This document shows positions 1 through 7,858 of a DNA stretch of 64,000 nucleotides, piece by piece; the first letter of the stretch is position 1, and the number at the start of each line of letters is the position of its first letter. Origin of the DNA: CAVUFH01 sp963740835. Its GTDB lineage: Bacteria; Actinomycetota; Acidimicrobiia; IMCC26256; PALSA-610. The stretch is taken from positions 889,344 through 953,343 of the forward strand of contig CAVUFH010000007.1 of assembly GCA_963740835.1 (NCBI GenBank), read 5' to 3'. A model generated the notes under the pieces. That model was not told the DNA's origin. It searched no databases and saw only the letters and a program-made list of their open reading frames with translations. The position numbers were made by a program, and so were the translations under genes.

Positions 1-1
1 A

Positions 2-1084
2 CTCGAAGGCGGCTCAACCACGCTGTACCGGGGTGGACTGTTGCTGTGCGCGATCGCGACGACTGTCGTGATCGCCGCGGCCGTGCACCCGCGACGCGGA
101 CCGGTCTCTCGAGCGCTCTCCTTCCGGCCGCTGTGCGCGGCGGGACTCATCAGCTACGGCTTGTACCTCTGGCACTGGCCCATCTACGTGTACCTCGACT
201 CGGATCGCGTGCACCTCACGGGTTGGCCGCTCCTGGCCGTGCGCGTGGGCGTGACACTCGTCGCCGCGGTGCTCTCGTATCGCTTCGTCGAGCAGCCGAT
301 CCGACTCGGCACCGGCGCGCCCACCCGGATCCGGCGACTCGCACCCGCGCTCGCGGCCGTGCTCGTGCTCGCCGTGTTCGTGTCCACCAACGGCGCGCCA
401 ACCACACCAGCCGCAGCCGCGACGAACGTACGCGGTGGAATCCTCGTCGTCGGCGATTCGGTCGCCGGTTCGCTGAGACCTGGCCTCGACGACCTCGGGC
501 CACCTGTCGCCGAGTCGTGGTCGCCCGGATGCCGTCTCATTTCCGGCGCGTTGCGCTTCGAGAACCTCTTCACGCACGACTGCTCATGGCGCAAGGACTG
601 GTCCGCGATGGTGGACCAACAACGCCCGGAAACGGTAGTCCTCGTTCCGGCGGTGTGGGATCTGTTCGATGTGCGGCCTCCGGGGACGAGGTCCTATCTC
701 GTCCCGGGCACCGCCGCGTGGGAGCGCACCTACGCAACTGCGCTGGAGTCGGCTCTCACCGTGCTCGGCTCGACCGGCGCCCACATCGTGCTCCCGACCT
801 TGCCCTGCGTCGGGACCGTGCCCGGCGCCAAGGCGAACGTCGGCTCCGCGCTCGACCGCGCACGCGTTCGAGCCGCCAACACGGTGATCGCTCACGTTGC
901 GGCACGGCATCCGACGAAGGTCTCCGTCCCCGACCTGTTCGCGTTCCTGTGTCCGAGCGGGAAGTACCAGGAGGGTGTCGACGGCGTCAGCTCGGTCCGT
1001 AGCGACGGCGAGCACTTCACGGCCGACGGCGCGGCGGCCGTCGCGCAGTTCCTCCGGCCGTACATCGTGACGACAAGCCGTTAG
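2..1084 (+). CDS. Acyltransferase-3/SGNH fusion protein, 5'-truncated by window edge
   Basis: The reading frame is open from the window edge, so the N-terminal part is missing. What remains begins in the last membrane helices of an acyltransferase-3 (OafA/YrhL) domain, including the family-typical motif SYGLYLWHWPI and a following helix. After a linker (TTPAAAA) comes an extracytoplasmic SGNH-hydrolase-like domain, with block I as GDSVAG about 140 residues into the visible part and a closing DGEH that supplies the DxxH pair. Proteins of this build move acyl (often acetyl) groups across the membrane onto cell-surface polysaccharide or peptidoglycan. The substrate cannot be told from sequence. 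Confidence 0.9.
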   Translation, partial: LEGGSTTLYRGGLLLCAIATTVVIAAAVHPRRGPVSRALSFRPLCAAGLISYGLYLWHWPIYVYLDSDRVHLTGWPLLAVRVGVTLVAAVLSYRFVEQPIRLGTGAPTRIRRLAPALAAVLVLAVFVSTNGAPTTPAAAATNVRGGILVVGDSVAGSLRPGLDDLGPPVAESWSPGCRLISGALRFENLFTHDCSWRKDWSAMVDQQRPETVVLVPAVWDLFDVRPPGTRSYLVPGTAAWERTYATALESALTVLGSTGAHIVLPTLPCVGTVPGAKANVGSALDRARVRAANTVIAHVAARHPTKVSVPDLFAFLCPSGKYQEGVDGVSSVRSDGEHFTADGAAAVAQFLRPYIVTTSR

Positions 1085-1159
1085 TTCTGCTCGCATCGGT
1101 GTGGAACACTGCGCGCGTTCTGACACGCGCCAGTGCCCAGTGTTCCGTGCCGACACCCC

Positions 1160-1663
1160 ATGCCGAACATCCACGCCGCGCCGCTGAAGCTATGGGGCGA
1201 AGCCCCGGGGGGATCGCCCGCGGCGCTGCCGTGGAGTTGGGTGGTCGAACGGCTGCAGGTCACCGAGGACTACTGGTTCGTGACCGCCGGGCCGCGCGGG
1301 CCCAACCCGCGGCCGGTGTGGGGACTCTGGCTCGACGAGCGGCTGCTCCTGAGCGTCGGGTCCCCGACGCATCTGCACAACGTGCGGAAATCGAACCGCG
1401 TCGCCGTCCACCTCGGTGACGCGCACGACGTCGTCATCGTCGAGGGCACCGCGCGCCAGGAGATGGACGAGCACGAGCTCGCGCGTCTGGTGCCGCCCTA
1501 CAACCAGAAGTACGACTGGAACTGGGAGAAGGGCCAGGACTTCGGCGCGATCTTCGCGGTCCGGCCTGCGATCGTCTTCGCCTGGCGCGCCGCGCCCAAC
1601 GAAGACGCGCAGACCTCGCCGTTCCCGCTCGCCGCCGGGAAGTGGACGTTCACCGACGAGTAG
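1160..1663 (+). CDS. Pyridoxamine 5'-phosphate oxidase-like flavin-binding protein
   Basis: A 167-residue protein of the PNPOx-like split-barrel fold. The central part (WFVTAGPRGPNPRPVWGLWL, then SNRVAVHLGD and VVIVEGTA) shows the beta-strand pattern of FMN- or F420-binding members. The ATG at 1160 (MPNIHAAP) is preferred over an in-frame upstream ATG because homology-like sequence starts there. The actinobacterial members act on F420 or FMN; the substrate is unknown. Its tail overlaps the LysR gene on the opposite strand by 14 bp, so the two genes converge. Confidence 0.8.
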   Translation: MPNIHAAPLKLWGEAPGGSPAALPWSWVVERLQVTEDYWFVTAGPRGPNPRPVWGLWLDERLLLSVGSPTHLHNVRKSNRVAVHLGDAHDVVIVEGTARQEMDEHELARLVPPYNQKYDWNWEKGQDFGAIFAVRPAIVFAWRAAPNEDAQTSPFPLAAGKWTFTDE

Positions 1664-2542
1664 GCCGTGGTCGCGGCGGTCGCGCCATCTCGACGAAGGC
1701 ACGCGCCGCCGGGCTGAGCGGTACCGCGCGGTGTAGGAGCCCGATCGTGCGGGTGAGCGCGGGCACCAATCGGGCGAGCTGCGCGCCGCGCGTCGCCAGC
1801 TCGTCCGCGGACCGCGCGGCAAGAAGCCGATGCCGGCCCCGTCGAGCACGAGCGGGCCGATTGCTTCGCGTTGCGACGTCTCGACCGCGATCGTGGGCTG
1901 CACGCGCGCGGACGCGAGCGCGCGGTCGAGCAGATCGCGGGTCGACGTGCCGGCCGGCGTCGTGATCAACGGCAGCCGCGCCAGTTCCGCGACCGGCAGC
2001 CGCCCCTCGCGCGCGAGCTGGGTATCGGGCGGGCACACCGCGACGATCTCCTGCCGTTCGAGCCGCAAGGTGACGAGCGAGTCGTCACGGGGTGGGAGCT
2101 CGGTCAGGCCCAGCTCGCTCTGACCGACCGCGACGCGCCGCTCGAGCGCGGCGTTGTCCTCGGGGTCGGCGATGTGCACGGACACGCCAGGGTGCGCGGA
2201 TCGGAACCGCCCGATCAGGCCCGCGAGAGGCTCCGCGACCAGCGTCGGCAGCGCCACCAGGTCGAGAGTGCCGCTCCGGAGCTCGCGCACCGCGGCCACC
2301 GCGTCGAGCGCGGCGTCGCGATCACGGAGGAGCTGGCGCGCGGGACCGAGCAACGCCTCGCCCGCGGCCGTGAGCCGCACCGAGCGCCCCGCCCGCTCGA
2401 ACAGGTGCACGTCGAGCTCTCGCTCCAGCCGGTGCACTCCTTCTGACAGCGAAGGCTGGGCCACGTCGAGCGCGGCCGCGGCCCGGGTGAAGCTGCCGTG
2501 GTCCACCACCGCGCAGACGTACTCGATCGGCCGCAGTTCCAT
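1650..2542 (-). CDS. LysR-family transcriptional regulator (single-base frameshift)
   Basis: The N-terminal winged HTH (residues about 1-60, with FTRAAAALDVAQPSLS) and most of the substrate-binding domain read in one frame up to GIGFLPR. The C-terminal part (ADELATRGAQLARLVPALTR, ending RPRPTRR) is found in another frame. Restoring one base near 1815-1822 joins them into a normal LysR of about 297 residues; without it the frame runs on as a 450-residue chimera. The gene is divergent from a TauE/SafE transporter 42 bp away, the usual arrangement for a LysR regulator and its target. The break may be a sequencing error or a real inactivation. Confidence 0.85.
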
Positions 2543-2584
2543 AGCTATATCCTATGTGATCGGTAGGTCACCAGCGCTCGCACT
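2543..2584. promoter_or_regulatory. Divergent promoter region of LysR and TauE genes
   Basis: This 42-bp gap between the two divergent starts contains a short AT-richer run (AGCTATATCCTATGTGAT) that stands out in the GC-rich surroundings. It must carry at least part of both promoters and would be the place for a LysR T-N11-A site, but I cannot fix the exact box. Confidence 0.45.
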
Positions 2585-3373
2585 ATGGATACTGCAGCTG
2601 GTCCAATGGACGGAGTGGATCCGCACCAGCTCCTGATCGCCCTTGCCGTCGGCGCACTCGTCGGACTTGCGAGCGGCGCGTTCGGCAAGGGGGGATCCGC
2701 GCTGGCCACTCCCCTCCTCGCCGCGTTCGGCATCCCGCCGATCATCGCCGTCGCCTCGCCGCTGCCGGCCACGATCCCCGCAACCGCGATCGCGGGGCGC
2801 ACGTATGCACGCGCCGGGATGTTCGACTGGCGCGTGGTCCGCATCGGCGTCATCGTCGGCCTGCCGCTCACCGCGGCCGGCGCGCTCCTCACGCGCTGGG
2901 TACCGGGTGAACCGCTCGTGCTGGGCAGTGAGCTGCTCGTGCTCGCGCTCGCGTTGCGAATGCTGCTGCGATCGCAGACCACCGAAGCGCCGGAGACCGT
3001 GCCGGCTCCGGAGCCACCGCTGCCACGCGTCGTCGGAACCGTCGCCGCGGTCGCGTTCGTGTCCGGACTGCTTGCGAATAGCGGTGGCTTCCTGCTCGCG
3101 CCGCTCTTCGTCGCGGTGCTGCACATGCCGTTGAAGCGCGCGCTCGGCACGTCTCTGGGCATATCACTCGCGCTGGCGATCCCCGGCACCATCGTCCATG
3201 CCGCGCTCGGTCACATCGACTGGTCCCTGACGATCGCGTTCGGCATCGCGTCAGTTCCGTTCGCGCGGCTCGGCGCGCACCTCAGCATGCGGGCGAGCGC
3301 ACGTGGGTTGGCCCGCACCTACGGGATCGCCCTCGCGCTCGCGTCGACGTTCGCACTGGTCGCGACGCACTGA
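2585..3373 (+). CDS. Sulfite exporter TauE/SafE family membrane protein
   Basis: A 262-residue integral membrane protein with about eight hydrophobic segments. It has the duplicated small-residue-rich pattern of the TauE/SafE (DUF81) family, including an early glycine-rich helix (ALVGLASGAFGKGGSALATP) and a second copy after residue 145 (VAFVSGLLANSGGFLLAPL). Members export or import sulfur oxyanions or sulfonates such as sulfite and taurine breakdown products. It is divergent from the LysR gene, which probably controls it. The sulfite-oxidase-like enzyme about 2 kb downstream fits a sulfur-oxyanion theme, though this is inference. ATG at 2606 is an alternative start. Confidence 0.88.
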   Translation: MDTAAGPMDGVDPHQLLIALAVGALVGLASGAFGKGGSALATPLLAAFGIPPIIAVASPLPATIPATAIAGRTYARAGMFDWRVVRIGVIVGLPLTAAGALLTRWVPGEPLVLGSELLVLALALRMLLRSQTTEAPETVPAPEPPLPRVVGTVAAVAFVSGLLANSGGFLLAPLFVAVLHMPLKRALGTSLGISLALAIPGTIVHAALGHIDWSLTIAFGIASVPFARLGAHLSMRASARGLARTYGIALALASTFALVATH

Positions 3374-3418
3374 CCCGCTCGAGCGGGCTCCCGCGCTCCG
3401 AGCTTCTAGGCTCGGGCG

Positions 3419-4012
3419 ATGCCGGACTCGGAACCCCGCGCCCACGACGTGGTGCTGGTCCGGCACGGCGAGACCGAGTGGAGCCGGTCCGGGCGCCACA
3501 CCAGCCGCACGGACCTGGACCTCACGGATGGCGGCCGCGCGGCCGCTGCCGCGCTCGCCCCCGTGCTCGCGCGACGGTCGTTCGCGCTCGTGCTCGCGAG
3601 CCCGATGCAGCGGTCGCTGGAGACTGCTCGACGCGCCGGCTTCGATGCACCGGCGGTACGCGATGACCTCCGCGAGTGGGACTACGGCGAGTACGAAGGT
3701 CGCACCACAGCGGCCATCCGCCGAGACGTGCCGGACTGGACCGTGTTCACCCATCCGGTCCCCGGCGGCGAGACGATCGACGCCGTCGCGGCACGCGCCG
3801 ATCGCGTCATCACCGAGGCGCGCGCCGCGCCTGGCGCGGTGCTGATCTTCGGACACGGCCATGCGCTGCGCGTGCTCGGCGCACGGTGGTGCGACTTCCC
3901 GCAGTTGTACGCGCGCAACCTCGCCCTGCAGCCCGCATCCGTATCGGTGCTGACGTACGAACGGGAAACGCCTGTGCTCGGTCAGTGGGATTGGCGGCCC
4001 GACATCGATTGA
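3419..4012 (+). CDS. Histidine phosphatase family protein
   Basis: A 197-residue protein of the phosphoglycerate-mutase-like superfamily. The catalytic motif LVRHGETEWS places the phospho-accepting histidine at residue 16. The REWDYGEYEG segment near residue 86 carries the acid, and FGHGHALR near residue 146 supplies the second histidine. Such proteins dephosphorylate small phosphorylated metabolites or act as broad phosphatases; the substrate is unknown. The 3' end overlaps the GNAT gene on the other strand by 31 bp. Confidence 0.88.
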   Translation: MPDSEPRAHDVVLVRHGETEWSRSGRHTSRTDLDLTDGGRAAAAALAPVLARRSFALVLASPMQRSLETARRAGFDAPAVRDDLREWDYGEYEGRTTAAIRRDVPDWTVFTHPVPGGETIDAVAARADRVITEARAAPGAVLIFGHGHALRVLGARWCDFPQLYARNLALQPASVSVLTYERETPVLGQWDWRPDID

Positions 4013-4290
4013 TACTCGGGGTGGTCCTGCACGTAATCGACCACGTAGGAACACTGCGCGACGATGTCACGACCGGCCGCGCGGACGTCGGCCAGTGCGA
4101 CGCCGACGAGCTGGGCAGCGATGCCGCGCCCACGAAGCGCGGGCTCCACCTCGGTGTGCGGGAACTCGACCCGGTCACCGACGACGCGGTAGTCGGCGAT
4201 ACCGACGACGCGTTCGTCGAGCAGCGCCTCGTAGCGCGAACGCTCGCGGTTGTCGCGCACGGTAACTTCGACGGAACTCTCGACGGGCAT
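3982..4290 (-). CDS. Small GNAT-fold N-acetyltransferase (YidJ/YjdJ type)
   Basis: A 102-residue protein matching the short acetyltransferase family: RYEALLDERVVGIADYRV forms the first strands, EFPHTEVEPALRGRGIAAQL is the acetyl-CoA-binding motif A, and CSYVVDYVQDHPEY is the typical C-terminal end of this subfamily. The length is normal for the family. The acceptor is unknown. A GC-rich hairpin lies upstream, between this gene and the fasciclin gene. Confidence 0.85.
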   Translation of the reverse strand: MPVESSVEVTVRDNRERSRYEALLDERVVGIADYRVVGDRVEFPHTEVEPALRGRGIAAQLVGVALADVRAAGRDIVAQCSYVVDYVQDHPEYQSMSGRQSH

Positions 4291-4360
4291 GCGGCCTCCT
4301 CGCGGGACAGTCTCCTACCCGCACCAACGCGAGCGCATTCCCACGTGCGCGCCCACGGTG

Positions 4361-4378
4361 GGGTGCCCGGAGGCACCC
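4361..4378 (-). terminator. Hairpin downstream of the fasciclin gene
   Basis: A perfect 7-bp inverted repeat, GGGTGCC-CGGA-GGCACCC, sits about 34 bp past the stop of the leftward fasciclin gene and before the GNAT start. There is no T-run, so it is a possible terminator or RNA-stabilising hairpin rather than a classical intrinsic terminator. Confidence 0.5.
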
Positions 4379-4411
4379 GACCGCACTGCAGCACAGGAAC
4401 TGAGGACAGGG

Positions 4412-5059
4412 TCAGCTCGCCGGCGGCGACAGCACACCGTCGATGACGTAGACCGTCGCGTTCGCCGTCTGTACGTTGCCGCACACGACCTTGGCACTGC
4501 CGTTCACGATGAAGTCTTCACCGGAGCCGGAGACCGTGACGTCCTGCCCTTCGAGGGTCTTGTGCGTGCCCGCCAGCGCGTCCGGCGCGATCCGTCCCTG
4601 CACCACGTGGTACGTGAGCACCTTGGTCAGGGCGCCGGTCGGGTCCGCCATCGCCGCCTGCAGCGCGGACTGGTCCATGGCCGCGAACGCGGAGTTGGCC
4701 GGTGCGAAGACGGTGAGCGCGTCGGCGGAGTTGAGCGTGTCGCCCAAGTTCGCCGCGGTCACCGCGGACACGAGCGTCGACAGCAGCGGGTTGTTCGATG
4801 CCGCGGTCGCGACCGGGTCGTCCGCCATCCCGGTGACGCTGCCTTCGCCGGCGGTCGGCACCTGCGCGCACGCGGCACCAAATGGGGCGTCGGTGGTGGA
4901 CGAGTTGCCGTCCATCGTCGACGACCCAGTGGTCGACGCTGTCGTCTGGGCGCTGCTCGCGCTGTCGTCGTCATCGCCACCACACGCGGCCATGACGGCG
5001 GTGAGTGAGATCGCAACCGCGATACCGGCGACCAATTTCTTGCGCGATGTACCAAGCAT
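4412..5059 (-). CDS. Fasciclin-domain lipoprotein
   Basis: A 215-residue secreted protein. The start at 5059 is chosen because AACAGGAGGAACTG, with a strong Shine-Dalgarno, lies just upstream and a lipoprotein signal follows (AVMAAC, modified Cys at residue 26). After a Ser/Thr/Asp-rich linker comes one FAS1 domain with the hallmark segments LTVFAPANSAFAAM and LTYHVVQGRIAPDAL, closing on ATVYVIDGVL. FAS1 lipoproteins (MPT70/83-like) are surface adhesion or sensing proteins. It lies directly downstream of the molybdoenzyme gene on the same strand. Confidence 0.9.
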   Translation of the reverse strand: MLGTSRKKLVAGIAVAISLTAVMAACGGDDDDSASSAQTTASTTGSSTMDGNSSTTDAPFGAACAQVPTAGEGSVTGMADDPVATAASNNPLLSTLVSAVTAANLGDTLNSADALTVFAPANSAFAAMDQSALQAAMADPTGALTKVLTYHVVQGRIAPDALAGTHKTLEGQDVTVSGSGEDFIVNGSAKVVCGNVQTANATVYVIDGVLSPPAS

Positions 5060-5102
5060 TTGACAGTTCCTCCTGTTGGCTTCGGGGGGTCTCTCGGCGA
5101 GA

Positions 5103-6729
5103 TCAGCCGACCCGAACGACGACGGAGTGCCACCCCGTTGCGCCGTCGGGAATAGGTGCGACTCGTTCCTCGGGCTGGACTGCCCCGGTCTTGTCGGTCG
5201 CACGCACTTCGATGCGGTGGTTGCCCGCGGTTGCATTCCACTCGTATTTCCACTGCCGCCAGGTGTCGATCGTCAACTCGTCGGCGAGCTCGGCGCGTGC
5301 CCACGGTCCTTCGTCGACGCGCACCTCGACGGCCTCGATGCCGCGATGTTGGGCCCACGCAACACCCGCGACCGCGACCTTGCCCGGCGCGACGCGCGCG
5401 AGCGGTTTGGGAATGTCGATGCGCGACTCCGTCTTGATCGGACCCTGCTGGGCCCAACCGCGCTCCGCCCAGTACGCATCGAAGTTCTCGAACGTGGTGA
5501 GCTCGAGATCGACGACCCACTTCGTTGCGGACACGTAGCCGTAGAGGCCGGGCACGACCATGCGAACGGGGAAACCATGCTCGACGGGTAACGGCTCACC
5601 GTTCATTCCGAACGCGAGCAGGGCGTCGCGACCGTCGGTGATCGCGGCGACCGGCGTTCCCGAGGTCCACCCGTCGGCCGATGTGCTCTTCAATTGGTCG
5701 GCGTCGGGATGCACTCCCGCTTCTCGCAAGATGTCGGCCAGCGGCACGCCCAACCACTTCGCGTTGCTGATCAACTTGCCGCCGACCTCGTTCGACACGC
5801 ACGTGAGCGTGATGTCGCGCTCCACCACATTGCGCTTCAGCAGTTCGTCGAACGTGAACCCCAGCTCGTGATCGACCATGCCGTGGACCTTCAGGCGCCA
5901 CGACTCGGCCGTGATCTGCGGCACCGACGAGCGCGGTGTCGATCCGGTAGAAGTCCTTGTTGGGCGTGATGAACGGCGTCATGTCCGGCACGTCCACCAT
6001 CGTCCCGGCCGGAAGGGGTGGCGCGGCCGACTGTGCCACCGGGAGGACGATGTTCTCCCGGCTCGCGGCGACGTCGAAGCGGTGCTTCAGCCACTTGCCG
6101 GCACCGCCGGCGACGACCGCGCCGACGGCGACGCCACCACTCAGCATGAAGAACCCGCGGCGATCGACCGCCGCCTTGCGTTCGGTCGTTCCCAAACGCT
6201 GGTGGAGCCGTTCGGCGAAGCCCGCGCCCTTCTCGTTGCGGACCTCGAGCACGGTCTTCGGCGCGTGCAACCGGTCGAGGAGCACGAGCAACGCCATGAT
6301 CCCGGCGAGCGCGCCGACGAGGGGCGGCAGGATGTCGAGCGCGTGGCCGATTGGCCGTTGCACCGCGACGACCGCGCCCACGATCCCGAACGCGCCGATC
6401 CCGACGACACCGATCCACGGGCGGCGGTAGGCCAACGCGCCGATGACCAACCCGAGCACCCCGATCACGATCAACATACCGATGCGCAGCGCGGCCTTGT
6501 CGTTCGTCCCGAACTGGTCGACGGCGAAGTTCTTCAACCAGATCGGCGTGCGATCGATGAACTCGGCGCCGACCGCGTCGCGCGGTGACTGCACGTTACG
6601 GAACAGGCCGGCGACGAAGTCGCCCACGCCGAGTGCGAACGCGGCCGCGACGAGACCCGCCACGGCCGCGAGCGCCCTGGTGGTCCAGGGGCGCGCGTCA
6701 GTGCGAGTCGCGATGGTGGCCGTGGTCAC
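5103..6729 (-). CDS. Membrane-anchored sulfite-oxidase-like molybdopterin oxidoreductase (single-base frameshift)
   Basis: The first reading frame encodes about four membrane helices, then a cytoplasm-to-exterior segment with an internal RRGFF motif and another hydrophobic stretch. It ends in the family-typical FYRIDTALV. The second frame continues at once with PQITAESWRLKVHGMVD, so one extra G near 5922-5926 breaks the gene. The catalytic part has the molybdenum-ligating cysteine in TLTCVSNEVGG and ends in a Mo-co dimerisation (Ig-like) domain (VAGVAWAQHRGIEAVEVRVD). This architecture is known for actinobacterial periplasmic sulfite-oxidase-family enzymes. It would need the molybdate uptake operon at 28.6-31.5 kb. 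About 540 residues in all. Confidence 0.88.
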
Positions 6730-6824
6730 ATCCTCTCTTCGGCGCGGATCATCTCAGCGGATGCATGTGGGTATTACAACGCGGCCGCAATCGCGGCGAT
6801 TCCGTGTCAGATGGAGGAGGCGCC

Positions 6825-7133
6825 ATGGCTCCCACGCCCGCCGTCGGCTTGTTCGTGCAACTCGAAGCGAAACCGGGCAAGGAACAGGACGTGATCGCGT
6901 TTCTGGAAGGCGGCCAGCCGATCGTCGAAGAAGAGCCGGCGACGACCGCGTGGTTCGCGATCCGCCTCGGCCCGACGACGTTCGCCATCTTCGACGTGTT
7001 CCCGGACAACGGCGGGCGCCAGGCGCACCTCTCGGGTCGCGTCGCGGCCGCGCTCATGGAGCGGGCGCCCGATCTGTTCTCCGAAGCGCCGTCGATCACG
7101 CCGGTGGACGTGCTCGCGTCGAAGCTCCCCTAG
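6825..7133 (+). CDS. Antibiotic-biosynthesis-monooxygenase-like dimeric alpha/beta-barrel protein
   Basis: A 102-residue protein. The start at 6825 is fixed by the GGAGGAGG run just upstream. The strand pattern (VGLFVQLEAKPGKEQDVIAF, then TAWFAIRLGPTTFAIFDVF and a C-terminal PSITPVDVLASKLP) is that of the ABM ferredoxin-like fold. Family members are small cofactor-free oxygenases or of unknown role. Confidence 0.75.
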   Translation: MAPTPAVGLFVQLEAKPGKEQDVIAFLEGGQPIVEEEPATTAWFAIRLGPTTFAIFDVFPDNGGRQAHLSGRVAAALMERAPDLFSEAPSITPVDVLASKLP

Positions 7134-7149
7134 CGAGCCGAGAAGCGCC

Positions 7150-7653
7150 TCAGCGCGGCCGGCCCGGGATCACCCGGCGGTACAGGTTGTCGAGGTAGCC
7201 GTCGACCTCGGCTTGCTTCCAGAACGTGAAGCCGAGCTTCCTGATCACGCCTTGGGACGCGTCGTTGGTCGGGTCGATCATCGCGAGGAGCTCCCCGCGG
7301 AACGTCTCGGCGGCGACGGCCAGCACCGCGAGACCGGCCTCGGTCGCGTAGCCGCGCCCGCGCGCGTCGGGCACCAACCGGTACCCGAACTCCAAGCGGC
7401 GCTCGTCCTCGAAGTCGAACCAGGCGACACCCGAGTAGCCGATGATCGTTCCCGTCGCCCGTTCGATGACCGGCTGCTTCGCGAACGGCACCTCCGTCGC
7501 GGTCCGGAGCATCTCGTCGAACCGCGCATCGGCGGAATCGAGATCATGGACGCCAGCCGAGAACACCATGAACTCCGGCGTACAGAACAGCTCGACGAAG
7601 CGCTCCCGATCCGCGTCTCGCGGCAGCCGCACCTCCAACCGTTCCGTCAACAT
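7150..7653 (-). CDS. GNAT family N-acetyltransferase (RimJ/RimL-like)
   Basis: A 167-residue acetyltransferase beginning MLTERLEVRLPRDADRE, which is typical of the RimJ/RimL-type group. Motif A is LEFGYRLVPDARGRGYATEA, followed by MIDPTNDASQGVIRKLGF, the usual motif B. These enzymes acetylate ribosomal protein N-termini, amino acids or antibiotics; the substrate is not predictable here. Confidence 0.88.
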   Translation of the reverse strand: MLTERLEVRLPRDADRERFVELFCTPEFMVFSAGVHDLDSADARFDEMLRTATEVPFAKQPVIERATGTIIGYSGVAWFDFEDERRLEFGYRLVPDARGRGYATEAGLAVLAVAAETFRGELLAMIDPTNDASQGVIRKLGFTFWKQAEVDGYLDNLYRRVIPGRPR

Positions 7654-7858
7654 CGCCGGAGTCGCTCGTCGTCGCTCACGAAGCGAGCATCTTCTTCGCC
7701 GCGCGCGCTCACTCGCGAAACGCTAACCGGCCGCGATTTCGGCCGTCCCCATTTGTCGCGATCGACGGATCCGCACGGGCGCAGTTGTCCTCACGTTCTC
7801 GTGCAACAGTTCGCCACGTGTGGCGTGTTAGGTCACAGGAACGTCGCGGATCCCGTCC

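Noticed and set aside
1190..2542. A 450-residue LysR protein as one uninterrupted gene
   Set aside because: Everything after GIGFLPR is antisense to the PNPOx-like gene and has no family sense. The real C-terminus is in another frame.
7654..7858. Possible tRNA or small RNA in the 205-bp gap
   Set aside because: No T-loop-like GGTTCGAATCC motif or long stem found; I see nothing specific.
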